From positions 3,010,730-3,069,852 of the forward strand of contig NZ_MQWA01000001.1 of assembly GCF_002954445.1 (NCBI RefSeq): a stretch of DNA of 59,123 nt, read 5' to 3'. Positions 1 through 9,197 of the stretch are shown here, piece by piece. Every line of letters starts with the position of its first letter. The first letter of the stretch is position 1. Below the pieces are notes generated by a model. It saw only the letters and a program-made list of their open reading frames with translations. It was not told the DNA's origin and ran no database searches. This DNA is from Rubritalea profundi (lineage in GTDB: Bacteria > Verrucomicrobiota > Verrucomicrobiia > Verrucomicrobiales > Akkermansiaceae). Both the position numbers and the translations under genes were made by a program.

Positions 1-405
1 CTGTTCAACAAGACGCGTTATCCAATCACTGACACGCTGGAGAGTCCAACATATCTAATAGTCTGACAATACCTGAATACGCTATCCATTGATCTGTATG
101 GGATCTGAGATGTGGTGTGGGCTACGGAGGGCTATCGTTGATCTATCCGCAAATGCTGGCGCAGAGGCAACTCGACCTTTAGCTGATCTGTTAAATGAGC
201 GTTCCAGCTCAGTCTTTGCGCTCGAGCCGATCTTCTGTGTGGCTTTATTTATAATGAGATCAATCCAGCATTTGTTTACTTCTAGCGCGAAGTGGTCTGA
301 CGCAGCGCTTGCGAAAAAATGGAGAATTATTTTGGCTGATACTGAGATCGAACACGGGTAGTAGTTGACGGTTTTGTGAGTGGCTGGCAATTTCCATCTA
401 ATCTT

Positions 406-1428
406 ATGGATAAAACAATCAAACTGAGAGCTGATATTGAAATCGGTGTGTGCCCAACGCATGTAAAATTTGTAGGTGGACTGGTTCCGGGTGATGACGG
501 GAAACTCCCTCGTGATGAGAATGGCGAGCTTTTTGCCGTTGCTGAGATGCGAAGACTAATAAAGCGTTCAGCTGTAAAGATCGATTCTGTTCAGATTTCC
601 CAATTCAATGGGGCCGACGCTGATGATCTAGCCGAAATGTATGAGCAGCTTCAAGGGTTTGGGCTGATAGTTAAAATTATTTTGATGGTAGGCGGAGCAA
701 ATCCAATGGACCCAGCTGATGAAGATGCTGTGGTAGCTCAACTAGTGGAAGGTGTGAACACGGCAAAGAAGTTTGGTGTCACAGAGGTGGGGTCAACCTC
801 GCTCGAAGAATGGCTCTCTGGTGCTCCTCGCAAAGAGGGCGCTGATTTTGATGCCGCGGTCGAGCAGATAATCAAAGTCCACAAGCGGGTCTACGATGAA
901 GCTGGGATCGAGAACTCCGACCTCACAGTTTGGCAGTTCGAGTTCCTACGCGGGACTGAGTTTACTACATTCACCGACCTCGGTCGTGTGTGGAAAGTGG
1001 CAAAAGGCCTGAATGCTATTCTAGAAAAGAAGTTCTTCAAGCTACTTGTCGATGCAGCACATTGTGGTGATTCTGCGCTGAGCATTCCTGAAAATGAAGC
1101 TTTGATCGAACAAATCGCAGAGTCTGGTGAGTTAGGAATGTTCCATGCGTCAGCACTGACAACGCGTGGCTGCCTCAGTACTGATGATGGCTGGATTGGG
1201 GCTCTTCTAACAGCTTGCGCTAAGACCGGTAAACTCACAGAAGTGATTGTGGAACTCTTCCACCACGAAGACGAGGCTCTCGCCGCCCTCCGTGAAGCTG
1301 TTTCAGGTCACGGCACTGACACGCTCGACGGCCGAAGCTACACCGACGCAGTCGTCGACGGTCTAGAAAATGTTTCCCGTCGCATCAATAATCTAGTTGC
1401 CCGCGGCATCCTTCCTGAAAAGAAGTAG
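406..1428 (+). CDS. Xylose isomerase-like TIM-barrel protein (sugar phosphate isomerase/epimerase-like)
   Basis: The 340-residue product looks like a soluble TIM barrel of the xylose isomerase/AP endonuclease 2 superfamily. Metal-ligand-like clusters are visible: an acidic ELFHHED stretch near the C-terminus, VDAAHCGDS mid-protein and MFHASA after it. No signal peptide or membrane segment is seen. I chose the ATG at 406; a GTG at 376 would add ten residues without a better ribosome binding site. It stands alone on the plus strand and converges with the downstream dehydrogenase across a shared hairpin. The substrate cannot be told from the sequence. The superfamily assignment is moderate, and a specific isomerase name would be a guess. 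Confidence 0.6.
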   Translation: MDKTIKLRADIEIGVCPTHVKFVGGLVPGDDGKLPRDENGELFAVAEMRRLIKRSAVKIDSVQISQFNGADADDLAEMYEQLQGFGLIVKIILMVGGANPMDPADEDAVVAQLVEGVNTAKKFGVTEVGSTSLEEWLSGAPRKEGADFDAAVEQIIKVHKRVYDEAGIENSDLTVWQFEFLRGTEFTTFTDLGRVWKVAKGLNAILEKKFFKLLVDAAHCGDSALSIPENEALIEQIAESGELGMFHASALTTRGCLSTDDGWIGALLTACAKTGKLTEVIVELFHHEDEALAALREAVSGHGTDTLDGRSYTDAVVDGLENVSRRINNLVARGILPEKK

Positions 1429-1452
1429 GTTACTCTAAATTTACAAATTCAA

Positions 1453-1487
1453 ACGCACCCGAGGTTGAATTCTCGGGTGCGTTTTTT
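1453..1487. terminator. Strong hairpin terminator between convergent genes
   Basis: An 11-bp perfect stem (ACGCACCCGAG, 1453-1463, with its complement at 1472-1482) closes an 8-nt loop and is followed by a run of T on the plus strand. It lies between the convergent genes ending at 1428 and 1504. It is a good intrinsic terminator for the plus-strand gene and may act on both. Confidence 0.85.
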
Positions 1488-1503
1488 TGTGAGTTCTCTA
1501 AGT

Positions 1504-2733
1504 TTAGGAAACTACCGTGAGTGATTTGGCTGCTTCGGGGTCGAGTTCTATGCAGGTCCATGGGAGGCCAAATTGGTTGAGGTCTTCCATGAATGGGTCT
1601 GGGTCGTTCTGCTCCATGTTCCAGACTCCGGCGGAAGTGGTCCATTTTCCTTCTAGTAATAATTTAGCGCCAATCATGGCGGGGACACCTGTGGTGTAGG
1701 AGACTCCTTGGGAGCCTACTTCAGCGAAGCATTCTTCGTGGTCGCAAATGTTATAGATATAGACTGCTTTTTCTTGTCCGTCTTTGATGCCGCGGATGAT
1801 ACAGCCGATACATGTCCTGCCGGTGGTGGTCTTGCCTAGGTCACCTGGGTCTGGTAGGACGGCTTTGAGAAACTGCAGGGGGACGATTTTTTGACCGTTG
1901 TACTCGATTTCGTCAATACGGGTCATGCCGACATTTTGCAGGACTTCGAGGTGTTTGAGGTAATTCCCCGAGAATGACATCCAGAATTGTGCGCGCTTGA
2001 TGGTGGGAATGTGCTTGGTGAGCGACTCCATCTCCTCGTGATACATCCGGTAGATCGAGTAGGTTCCGACTTGTTCTGGGCAAGTGAACTTCTGTGAAAG
2101 CGACATTGCATCAGTTTCTTGAAAGGCTCCATTTTCCCAGTGCCGGCAGGCTGCAGTGACTTCACGGATGTTGATCTCAGGGTTGAAATTGGTGGCGAAT
2201 GCTTGGCCGTGGTCACCTCCGTTGACGTCAACGATGTCGAGATAGTGGATCTCATCAAAGTGGTGCTTGAGCGCCCAAGCTGTGAAAACGTTGGTGACGC
2301 CTGGGTCGAATCCAGAGCCAAGCAGAGCTTTGAGACCAGCCTTCTCAAAGCGTTCTTGGTATGCCCATTGCCAGTGGTATTCGAATTTTGCTTCGTTCGG
2401 TGGTTCGTAGTTCGCGGTATCAAGGTAGTGGACTTCAGCTTCGAGGCAGGCATCCATCAATGGAAGATCTTGGTAGGGGAGGGCTACATTGATGACGAGC
2501 GATGGCTTAACTTGTTTGATGAGAGCAACCGTTTGAGGAACGTTGTCAGCATCAATTCGAGCAGTGCTGATATTCACACCGTAGCGCTCCTTGACAGAGT
2601 TGGCAATTGAGTCGCATTTCGAGACGGTGCGTGATGCAAGAGTGATGTGGCTGAAAATGGTGGAGAGCTCAGCACATTTGTGAGCAACGACGGAGCCGAC
2701 ACCGCCGGCGCCGATGATAAGAACGGTAGACAT
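1504..2733 (-). CDS. Carboxyspermidine/carboxynorspermidine dehydrogenase (saccharopine dehydrogenase family)
   Basis: This 409-residue cytosolic oxidoreductase would join aspartate semialdehyde and a diamine by NADPH-dependent reductive condensation, giving carboxy(nor)spermidine in the alternative polyamine route. A Rossmann motif GAGGVGSV is at residues 8-15. The central GSGFDPGVTNVF and the NGGDHG segments are typical of the carboxyspermidine dehydrogenase branch rather than true saccharopine dehydrogenase. Length is normal for that branch. The ATG at 2731-2733 gives the proper Rossmann start. The partner decarboxylase (nspC type) is not adjacent, which is unusual because the two often form an operon. 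Lysine-pathway saccharopine dehydrogenase is the main alternative. Confidence 0.8.
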   Translation of the reverse strand: MSTVLIIGAGGVGSVVAHKCAELSTIFSHITLASRTVSKCDSIANSVKERYGVNISTARIDADNVPQTVALIKQVKPSLVINVALPYQDLPLMDACLEAEVHYLDTANYEPPNEAKFEYHWQWAYQERFEKAGLKALLGSGFDPGVTNVFTAWALKHHFDEIHYLDIVDVNGGDHGQAFATNFNPEINIREVTAACRHWENGAFQETDAMSLSQKFTCPEQVGTYSIYRMYHEEMESLTKHIPTIKRAQFWMSFSGNYLKHLEVLQNVGMTRIDEIEYNGQKIVPLQFLKAVLPDPGDLGKTTTGRTCIGCIIRGIKDGQEKAVYIYNICDHEECFAEVGSQGVSYTTGVPAMIGAKLLLEGKWTTSAGVWNMEQNDPDPFMEDLNQFGLPWTCIELDPEAAKSLTVVS

Positions 2734-2861
2734 AATCGTGTAGAATTTTGTGGGTTAGAGAGTCTTGTAATCGTTAGTTTGGGAATTGTCAGAGCTTTTA
2801 TTTTAGAATTTTTGAGGGTTAGCTTGCCATGATAGATGATTTGGTCATGATACCACAAAAC

Positions 2862-2878
2862 TTGGCATGAGAAATGCC
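2862..2878 (+). promoter_or_regulatory. Candidate sigma54 (-24/-12) promoter upstream of the TPR gene
   Basis: TTGGCATGAGAAATGCC carries GG at 2864-2865 and GC at 2876-2877, exactly ten bases apart, and matches most of the sigma54 consensus (TGGCA.G....TGC). The start codon at 2915 lies about 38 bases past the GC, so the predicted leader would be roughly 25 nt. The GGCAT/ATGCC halves also form a palindrome, so a repressor site is an alternative reading. Confidence 0.45.
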
Positions 2879-2914
2879 TTGGAATCCTTTACCTAACACA
2901 AATAAGACTAGCAG

Positions 2915-4324
2915 ATGAGCGATAAAATCGTTGAAATTACAGAGGCTGAATTGGCTCAAAACCTAAAGACATTTTGGCTAAAAGCACTTTCCGCTGTGGA
3001 AATGCAGAACCATACTTATGCCATTAGTTTGGTCAATGCGGTGCTTAAAGATGAGCCTGGTTTTCTAGCTGGCCGTCAACTCGCGCGTAAATGTGCTATC
3101 CAAGTGGTGGCTACTTCAGGAAAGAAGAAGAAGATCGGCAGTATGACAGCACGGCTATCTGGTGGAGTGTCGTCAATGAAGCTGGCTAGTGCTGCTAAAA
3201 AGGACCCAATAAGCGCCTTGATTCAGATTGAGAAGGAGCTGGAAAAAGACCCATATGAGACTCAGGTCAATGATGTGCTATTTGATACGGCCATGCGTCT
3301 GAACCTCTTGGATACTGCAGCCTTTGCGCTCGAAACCGTGCGTAAAGGTGCGCCAGAGAACACGAAGCTTATGCACAAGCTCGCTGAGCACTACCTACTA
3401 CGTGATATGCCAGATGTAGCGACCGATGTATATAATGACATTTTGAAGCAGGACCCAGGAGATATCCATGCGGTCAAGGGGTCTAAAGATTCATCAGCCC
3501 GGGCATCGATGAAAAAGCAAAGATGGGAAGATGCCCAAAGTATCGATGACCTGAAGAAGGATACGGCGGAAATGGCTGAAATTGAGGCTTCGGATCGTGC
3601 GGCAATGACGAAGGATCAGCAGATCGAAAAGTTAGGTAAATTGATCGAACAATATCAAGCAGATCAAAACAATCTCATTGTTGTGAAGGATATCGCCCAA
3701 CTCTACGAAGAAATGGAGAACTGGAAAGATGCGCACGCGTTTTATGACTGGGCTTTCCAGATCAGTAACGGAGACGCAGCACTGAAGCTAAAGGCTGGCC
3801 AGATTGGTGATCGTGTTGCCAATGAGGCTGTTAAGGAAATCGAGGCTCAGCTTGAGGGAGATCCTAACAACGACGAACTTCGCGCCCAGGTCGTATCAGC
3901 TAGGCAGCTACGCGCTAAGGAGTCCGTGGAAGAGGCTGAAAAACGAGTGGAGCAAAACCCTACTGACCCGCAACTCCGTTTCGAGCTTGGCTCAGCTCTT
4001 TACAATGCCGGCCAATACAGTGACGCAATTCCGCATTTGCAGCAAGCAACACGCAACCCACACATCCGGACACGCGTATTGCTTACTCTCGCGCGTGCTT
4101 TTGATGGGAAATCTATGTATGACCTTGCTCTCAAGCAGTTGTCCGATGCCTTGGCTGACTTGCAAGCAATGGATACGACTAAGAAAGAGGTTCTTTATGA
4201 AAAAGGCCTGATTCACGAGAAAATGGGAGTGAAGGATGAGGCTCTGGAATGCTTTAAACAAATCTACGAAGTTGATTACGGCTATCGTGATGTAGCCACG
4301 CGTGTAGAGTCGTCCTACAGCTAG
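2915..4324 (+). CDS. Tetratricopeptide-repeat protein, cytoplasmic
   Basis: A 469-residue, charged, helix-rich protein without signal peptide or membrane segments. TPR-like helical pairs are recognisable in two blocks: about residues 85-190 (alternating LNLLDTAAFALE and YNDILKQDPGD type helices) and about 340-460 (for example ALYNAGQYSDAIPHLQQA and EKMGVKDEALECFKQI). A lysine-rich patch GKKKKIG is near residue 75. TPR proteins are scaffolds for other proteins; nothing identifies the partner. It follows a sigma54-like site and has its own hairpin downstream, so it is probably monocistronic. No specific function is claimed. Confidence 0.75.
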   Translation: MSDKIVEITEAELAQNLKTFWLKALSAVEMQNHTYAISLVNAVLKDEPGFLAGRQLARKCAIQVVATSGKKKKIGSMTARLSGGVSSMKLASAAKKDPISALIQIEKELEKDPYETQVNDVLFDTAMRLNLLDTAAFALETVRKGAPENTKLMHKLAEHYLLRDMPDVATDVYNDILKQDPGDIHAVKGSKDSSARASMKKQRWEDAQSIDDLKKDTAEMAEIEASDRAAMTKDQQIEKLGKLIEQYQADQNNLIVVKDIAQLYEEMENWKDAHAFYDWAFQISNGDAALKLKAGQIGDRVANEAVKEIEAQLEGDPNNDELRAQVVSARQLRAKESVEEAEKRVEQNPTDPQLRFELGSALYNAGQYSDAIPHLQQATRNPHIRTRVLLTLARAFDGKSMYDLALKQLSDALADLQAMDTTKKEVLYEKGLIHEKMGVKDEALECFKQIYEVDYGYRDVATRVESSYS

Positions 4325-4335
4325 TCTGAATTTTC

Positions 4336-4370
4336 AAAAGCTTTAAGCTTCAGCCTTGGAGCTTTTATTG
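4336..4370 (+). terminator. Weak hairpin after the TPR gene
   Basis: AAAAGCT (4336-4342) can pair with AGCTTTT (4360-4366) with an imperfect interior, eleven bases after the TPR stop codon. The T-run is short and belongs to the stem, so this is only a possible terminator. Confidence 0.35.
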
Positions 4371-4501
4371 AGAAAAGTTATTCAATAATAGTGCCAAATA
4401 AGTGTTGCGCAGACGAGATATCTAATGAAGATGCGCGCTCGAAGTGAGTTGCCATACTTAATGGCGCTCGCATCTGATTTAATCAACAAAGGAGAAACGT
4501 T

Positions 4502-4807
4502 ATCGCAGCAAAACCAAGAAGAGGCGGTCGTCGCCCAAACAGAAGACCCGGCGGAGGAAGAGGCCGTTTCAAGAGAAAAGTAGTAGACGAACGCGAGGAT
4601 AAGTCTGTTGAGCTTGAAGGAATAATCAAGGTTGTTCTTGCTGGCACTATGTTCAGAGTTGAGCTTGCTGGTGGCCACGAAGTATTGGCGCACATTTCAG
4701 GTAAAATGCGTAAGCGTTTCATTCGTCTAGTTATTGGCGATCGAGTACGTATGGAGATGTCTCCTTATGATACTACGAAGGCTCGGATCACCTTCCGTAT
4801 TGGTTAA
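4502..4807 (+). CDS. infA: Translation initiation factor IF-1, apparently starting at AUC
   Basis: The reading frame ending with TAA at 4805-4807 encodes the IF-1 S1-type OB fold (KSVELEGIIKVVL, then LAGGHEVLAHISGKMRK, then DRVRMEMSPYDTTKARI) after a basic Arg/Gly/Lys-rich extension of about 30 residues. IF-1 binds the 30S A site with IF-2 and IF-3. An in-frame TGA at 4475-4477 and no ATG, GTG or TTG until deep inside the OB fold leave no ordinary start. A strong Shine-Dalgarno AAAGGAG (4488-4494) sits seven bases before ATC GCA GCA AAA, exactly where a normal ATG would be, so ATC is taken as the start codon. An ATG-to-ATC sequencing error would give the same picture. Confidence 0.85.
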   Translation: MAAKPRRGGRRPNRRPGGGRGRFKRKVVDEREDKSVELEGIIKVVLAGTMFRVELAGGHEVLAHISGKMRKRFIRLVIGDRVRMEMSPYDTTKARITFRIG

Positions 4808-4836
4808 TTTAGAGGATTTTTTTTAGCTCAGTGCTC

Positions 4837-5187
4837 ATGCTTAGGTACTATAGTTACAAAGGATGTGGCACTTGCCGTAAGGCCAAGAAGTGGTTGGCTG
4901 AAAATGCTGTCGAGGTGGAGGAAATCGCGATTCGCGAGACTCCACCCTCAGTCGACGAACTGAAGTTTGCATTGCAGAGTGGTCACACTCTCAAAGCACT
5001 TTTTAATAGCTCTGGCGGAGACTACCGTGAGCTGGGGATGAAAGACCTCCTTCCTACATTGAGCGATTTGGAAGCGCTGGAGGTGCTTCATAGCCGAGGA
5101 AACTTGGTTAAGCGTCCATTCCTAGTTTCGCCAAAAGGGGCCTTGGTTGGTTTCAAGCAGGCTGAGTGGGAGCAGTTTTTTCTGTAG
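4837..5187 (+). CDS. Spx/ArsC-family thioredoxin-fold protein
   Basis: A 116-residue thioredoxin-like protein of the ArsC/Spx/YffB family. The redox motif is C-G-T-C at residues 10-13, directly after the first strand (YYSYKG), and the conserved RPFLV segment follows about residue 90. Family members are glutaredoxin-coupled arsenate reductases or, as in Spx, redox-responsive RNA polymerase partners; the sequence does not decide between them. I start at the ATG (4837); the in-frame GTG at 4831 is an alternative. It lies 29 bases after infA and may be cotranscribed. No arsenic-resistance genes are nearby, which argues against a dedicated arsenate role. Confidence 0.75.
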   Translation: MLRYYSYKGCGTCRKAKKWLAENAVEVEEIAIRETPPSVDELKFALQSGHTLKALFNSSGGDYRELGMKDLLPTLSDLEALEVLHSRGNLVKRPFLVSPKGALVGFKQAEWEQFFL

Positions 5188-5241
5188 AGTCGAATTTTTG
5201 GACTTAGCATAGTTAGATATTTCTGCTAGGTATTTGTATTG

Positions 5242-7080
5242 ATGTTTTTTGAGAATGGTCAGCAGGTGTTTTTGGCGATCTTGATGGTCGTTGTCTTTAC
5301 GGCCTTCGTGAAGGAATGGCTGTCTACCGAATTAGTAGCCATTGGTGGGCTGGTGGCCTGTATTTTTTCAGGAGTGCTCTCGGTGACTCCAGGAGCTGAG
5401 AATAATGCTTTATTGGTGTTTTCTCACCCTGCGCCGATCACCGTGGCGTGTATGTTTATTATGAGTGCGGCACTTGATCGCACTGGAGTGATTGAGTCCT
5501 TGGGCAATTGGTTCGAGAAGTTTGCAGGAGGAAGTCCAATGCGGATGTTGGTGGTGATGTTGATATTGGTTGCCAGCTTATCTGGTTTCGTTAACAACAC
5601 GCCGGTAGTTGTAGTTTTCATGCCTATTGTTTTAGGGATATGCCGCCGAAAGGATTACAAGGCTTCAAAATTCCTGATTCCACTGTCCTATGCCGCGGTC
5701 GCTGGTGGAACCATGACGATCATTGGGACGTCGACGAATCTCGTGGCTGCGGGTATTGCCAACAAGGAGATGAGGCCATTTACCATGTTTGAAATCACTC
5801 CTTTGGGACTTACCTTTGTGGTAGTGGTGTTTGTTTACATGATTACTATTGGCAGGAAATTATTGCCAGACCGCACGACATTGGCCGCTTTGATCGATAA
5901 CGAAACGAGCCGCGAATTTATAACGCACGCCTTTGTTAAAGAGAACTCCCCACTCGCTGGTCAGCTATTTCCTGATTCAGAGTTAGCTAAGATAAAGAAA
6001 GCGAGAGTGATAGAAGTGCGCAGAGATGGTAACCGATTGCTGGACCCACTACCAGAACTTCGATTTAAAATGGGGGATGAAATTGTTTTCAAAGGAGGAG
6101 TCCAAGCTCTGATGGGAATCAAGAATAATACCGATGTCGATGTACGGGGTGAAGAAAAACTAGGCTTGGAAGACATCCGTACGGAGTCGGCAGTATTGAT
6201 GGAAGGTATTCTGGGCCCAGAGTCCTCCCTAGCAGGAAGAAATCTAAAAGAACTCAACTTCCGTCAGCGCTTTGGAGTATTGATTCTAGCCGTGCATCGC
6301 AAGGGTGAGAACCTGCGTGAGCGATTCGAGGACGAGCGCTTAAAGTTTGGTGACACGCTGCTAGTGCAGGGACCATCTGAGAAAATGCAGCGACTCTTCC
6401 AGCAAAAAGATTTCATCAACCTCAGCGCTCCTAAGCACCAAGAAAGTCGCACGCACAAGGCACCATTTGTGCTTATGTCTTTAGCTGCTTTTATTCTGAT
6501 TGGAGCACTCGGAGGGAACTTTGGTATTCCTGCAGTACCTACGGTGCTATTGGCGATGTGCTGTGCTTTCGGGGTTTTGGTGACACGTTGTCTCGACCCA
6601 CATGAGGCGTTTCAAGCGATTGAGTGGAAGGTCGTGTTCATGATTTGTGGTATGCTGGGGCTAGGCATGGCGATGACTCATAGTGGTCTCGCTGCAAATA
6701 CCGCAGGAGCTGTGGTTGCGCTAGTGGATGGTCTTAGTTTTGTTGATGCTGGGATGAAGCCTTACATCATGCTGGCAGCTTTTTATCTGTTATCCAATGT
6801 GCTGACCGAGATGATTTCGAATAATGCGGTGGCTGCCTTGCTTACACCCTTGTCTATCTACGTGGGTATTCAGATGGGCGTGGACCCACGACCATTCGTT
6901 GTGTCAGTGATGTTCGGTGCCTCTGCCAGTTTCTCCACACCGATCGGCTACCAGACCAACACGTTTGTCTATGGTGCTGGTGGCTATAAATTCAGCGACT
7001 TCTTCAAAGTAGGCTTCCCGCTCAATGTGATGCTGTGGATTGTAGCGAGTATCATGATTCCTTGGCTCTGGCCATTCTAG
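5242..7080 (+). CDS. SLC13/DASS-type anion permease with two TrkA-C domains
   Basis: A 612-residue inner-membrane transporter. Hydrophobic segments fill residues 8-200 and 410-612; between them lie two TrkA-C (RCK-C) domains at about 225-305 and 310-395, each with the pattern ending in GDEIVFKG or GDTLLVQG. This architecture is that of the SLC13/divalent anion:Na+ symporter group often annotated as sulfate permease. Hairpin-loop signatures appear as NNTPVVVVFMPI and as SNNAVAALLTPL. The ATG at 5242 is used; a TTG immediately before it is less likely. Its 3' end overlaps ppk1 tail to tail by 4 bases. Sulfate, phosphate or a dicarboxylate are all possible substrates; the polyphosphate neighbours make phosphate tempting but unproven. 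Confidence 0.8.
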   Translation: MFFENGQQVFLAILMVVVFTAFVKEWLSTELVAIGGLVACIFSGVLSVTPGAENNALLVFSHPAPITVACMFIMSAALDRTGVIESLGNWFEKFAGGSPMRMLVVMLILVASLSGFVNNTPVVVVFMPIVLGICRRKDYKASKFLIPLSYAAVAGGTMTIIGTSTNLVAAGIANKEMRPFTMFEITPLGLTFVVVVFVYMITIGRKLLPDRTTLAALIDNETSREFITHAFVKENSPLAGQLFPDSELAKIKKARVIEVRRDGNRLLDPLPELRFKMGDEIVFKGGVQALMGIKNNTDVDVRGEEKLGLEDIRTESAVLMEGILGPESSLAGRNLKELNFRQRFGVLILAVHRKGENLRERFEDERLKFGDTLLVQGPSEKMQRLFQQKDFINLSAPKHQESRTHKAPFVLMSLAAFILIGALGGNFGIPAVPTVLLAMCCAFGVLVTRCLDPHEAFQAIEWKVVFMICGMLGLGMAMTHSGLAANTAGAVVALVDGLSFVDAGMKPYIMLAAFYLLSNVLTEMISNNAVAALLTPLSIYVGIQMGVDPRPFVVSVMFGASASFSTPIGYQTNTFVYGAGGYKFSDFFKVGFPLNVMLWIVASIMIPWLWPF

Positions 7081-9191
7081 CGTTTTTGGCTATTTGGAAT
7101 GTGTGGCTCGAAGGTGGTAGTGCGTGTGTACGATCTGGCTTTGGCAAGCTTGGTTGCCTTTTTTTGCAGATATTCCTGCATTCTGAATACGCTGACTTTT
7201 CCTTTAGGCAGGATCCGCTCTGAGCTGCCGTCTTCTAAGATACGGTGTGCTTGCTGGTTGTCTTTGAACGCGCATTCGAGGATGTCAGAGAGTTGATTTT
7301 TGATCTCCTTGTCGGTGACTGGAATCATGAGTTCTATCCGCTTTTCTAGGTTGCGTGTCATCCAGTCAGCTGAGGAAATGAATATTAGATTGTCTCCACC
7401 TTGGTGGAATTGGAAGATTCTGGAGTGCTCGAGGTAGTAGTCGATCACCGAGACTACTTCGATGTTTTTGGCTTCTTGGCGGGAGCCGGTTTTGAGGCAG
7501 CAAATACCACGAATGTTGAGCTTGATTTTAACTCCCGCTTTTGAGGCACTATAGAGGGCATCGATGATGTCCTTGTCTTGGAGTGAGTTTACCTTGGCCG
7601 TGATAAATGCTTTCTCCCCAGATTTAGCCCGCGATGCTTCGCTGGAGATCAGCTCGAGTAAGCGCTTCTTCATGTGCGTAGGGGCTGGAAGGATATGTTT
7701 TGGAGTGAGTAGCTTTGAGCGACCAGTGATGGCATTGAACACAAGCGAGGCATCGGCACCAAAGTTGTCATTTGCTGTGAGGATAGAGGCGTCAGTGTAG
7801 AGGCGAGCGGTTGTCTCGTTGTAGTTTCCTGTGCCAAAGTGGCAGTAGCGCTTGATCGACCCAGCTTCTTTTCTGAGGACTAAAGTTATTTTAGCGTGGG
7901 TTTTGAGCCCCTTGACTCCATAGACTATTTGGACACCTGCGCGTTGGAGTTCTTCCGCTTTATGGAGGTTTCTAGCTTCGTCAAAGCGAGCCTTGATCTC
8001 AACAAGGACTGTCACTTGTTTGCCGTTTTCAGCAGCACGAATGAGAGCATCAATGATGCGCGAGTTCTTGGCTGTGCGATAGAGAACTTGCTTGATGGCT
8101 AAAACACCATCGTCTTTGGATGCTTCTTCTATCAAGCGGATGACGGGGTCAAAGCTGTGGTAGGGATGATAGAGTAGGATGTCTTGCTTCGCGATTTCAT
8201 CAAAAATTGAATTCTGGAAGTCGATGCTGGTGGCGGCCTGAGGTTCCCACGCTGGAGCTTTGAGTTCCTCGTAGCCAGAGATGAAAGCGAGTTGCATGAA
8301 GTCGCTCAGGCAGAGCGGTCCCGCGATTCTGTAAATTTGATCGACGCTTGCTTTGGCTACTGAGAGTACTGTTTTTTCTAGCAGCCTTGATCCTGTGGCG
8401 CTCATCTCGACACGTACTGTGTTACTGGTTTTTCTCGCTGAAAGGACTTCTTCCATCTCGCCGGCTAAGTCGATCGCGTCTTCTTCCTGAACCGCAATGT
8501 CTCCATTCCGTGTGATGCGAAATACCGTGTGCGCCCTCACTGTTTCACTAGGGAAGATGCCGCTGGCGAAGTCAGCGATGGCTTCTTCTATGGGGATGAC
8601 GTATTGAATACCGAGTTCTTCTACCTGAATGAAGCGATCAATGCCTTCGGTGATGGGGATGAGCACGATCCGTTGCTGCCCTTTTTTACTCTTCATCATG
8701 CATGCTACAATCAGAGTCATGGCTGGCAGGGTGAGAGCTGGATGGCTGTCACTCTCAGGTTCTTGATCGAGGGCGAGTGGAGTGAGAAGCGGGAATACGT
8801 TTTTTTCGAAGCGGTGACGAACTTGCTCCTTGATGTGTTTCGGAAGCTTTTTTGGCGAGCAGATATGGATCTTATTTTTTTCTAACTCAGGCAGTAATTC
8901 GTCATTCAATAGAGAATGTTGCTCTGAGATTTGAATTTTGACACGCTTACGAATGGCGGTCAATTGCTGCACAGGAGTCATTCCCGCTAGACCTTTCTTT
9001 CTCGATCCAGTACTTTTTAGTAGGGTGAGACCACCGACTCTCACTTGGAAGAATTCATCCATATTCGAAGCGCTGATCGCGAGGAATTTGAGGCGCTCAA
9101 GTAATGCTTTGTCTTGACGTTGAGCTTCGCTGAGGACTCGTTGGTTGAACTCAATCCACGAGAGTTCTCTGTTTATGTAGCTGGAGGACAT
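7077..9191 (-). CDS. ppk1: Polyphosphate kinase 1
   Basis: PPK1 reversibly transfers the gamma phosphate of ATP to polyphosphate. The 704-residue length is standard. The N-terminal helical domain begins INRELSWIEFNQRVL and includes NMDEFFQVRVGG; the catalytic phospholipase D-like domains follow. The autophosphorylated histidine is H432 in the KTHAKI motif, and HFGTGNYNE completes the first active-site half. The second PLD-like half carries SADWMTRNLEKRIE. Six bases separate it from the upstream ppx-like gene, so the two are an operon. Regulation is not evident in the sequence. Identification is secure. Confidence 0.96.
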   Translation of the reverse strand: MSSSYINRELSWIEFNQRVLSEAQRQDKALLERLKFLAISASNMDEFFQVRVGGLTLLKSTGSRKKGLAGMTPVQQLTAIRKRVKIQISEQHSLLNDELLPELEKNKIHICSPKKLPKHIKEQVRHRFEKNVFPLLTPLALDQEPESDSHPALTLPAMTLIVACMMKSKKGQQRIVLIPITEGIDRFIQVEELGIQYVIPIEEAIADFASGIFPSETVRAHTVFRITRNGDIAVQEEDAIDLAGEMEEVLSARKTSNTVRVEMSATGSRLLEKTVLSVAKASVDQIYRIAGPLCLSDFMQLAFISGYEELKAPAWEPQAATSIDFQNSIFDEIAKQDILLYHPYHSFDPVIRLIEEASKDDGVLAIKQVLYRTAKNSRIIDALIRAAENGKQVTVLVEIKARFDEARNLHKAEELQRAGVQIVYGVKGLKTHAKITLVLRKEAGSIKRYCHFGTGNYNETTARLYTDASILTANDNFGADASLVFNAITGRSKLLTPKHILPAPTHMKKRLLELISSEASRAKSGEKAFITAKVNSLQDKDIIDALYSASKAGVKIKLNIRGICCLKTGSRQEAKNIEVVSVIDYYLEHSRIFQFHQGGDNLIFISSADWMTRNLEKRIELMIPVTDKEIKNQLSDILECAFKDNQQAHRILEDGSSERILPKGKVSVFRMQEYLQKKATKLAKARSYTRTTTFEPHIPNSQKR

Positions 9192-9197
9192 GATGGT

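Noticed and set aside
1-375. Open frames on both strands (89-361 plus, 82-462 minus) and a possible gene tail ending TGA at 64-66
   Set aside because: The two frames shadow each other, lack ribosome sites and recognisable motifs, and the tail of 21 residues is too short to support. I see no supported gene in this stretch.
4425-4583. A 52-codon plus-strand frame overlapping the infA start
   Set aside because: Its second half is just the shifted reading of the basic IF-1 extension and the first half has no ribosome site or family; fusion to IF-1 by frameshift is less likely than initiation at ATC behind AAAGGAG.
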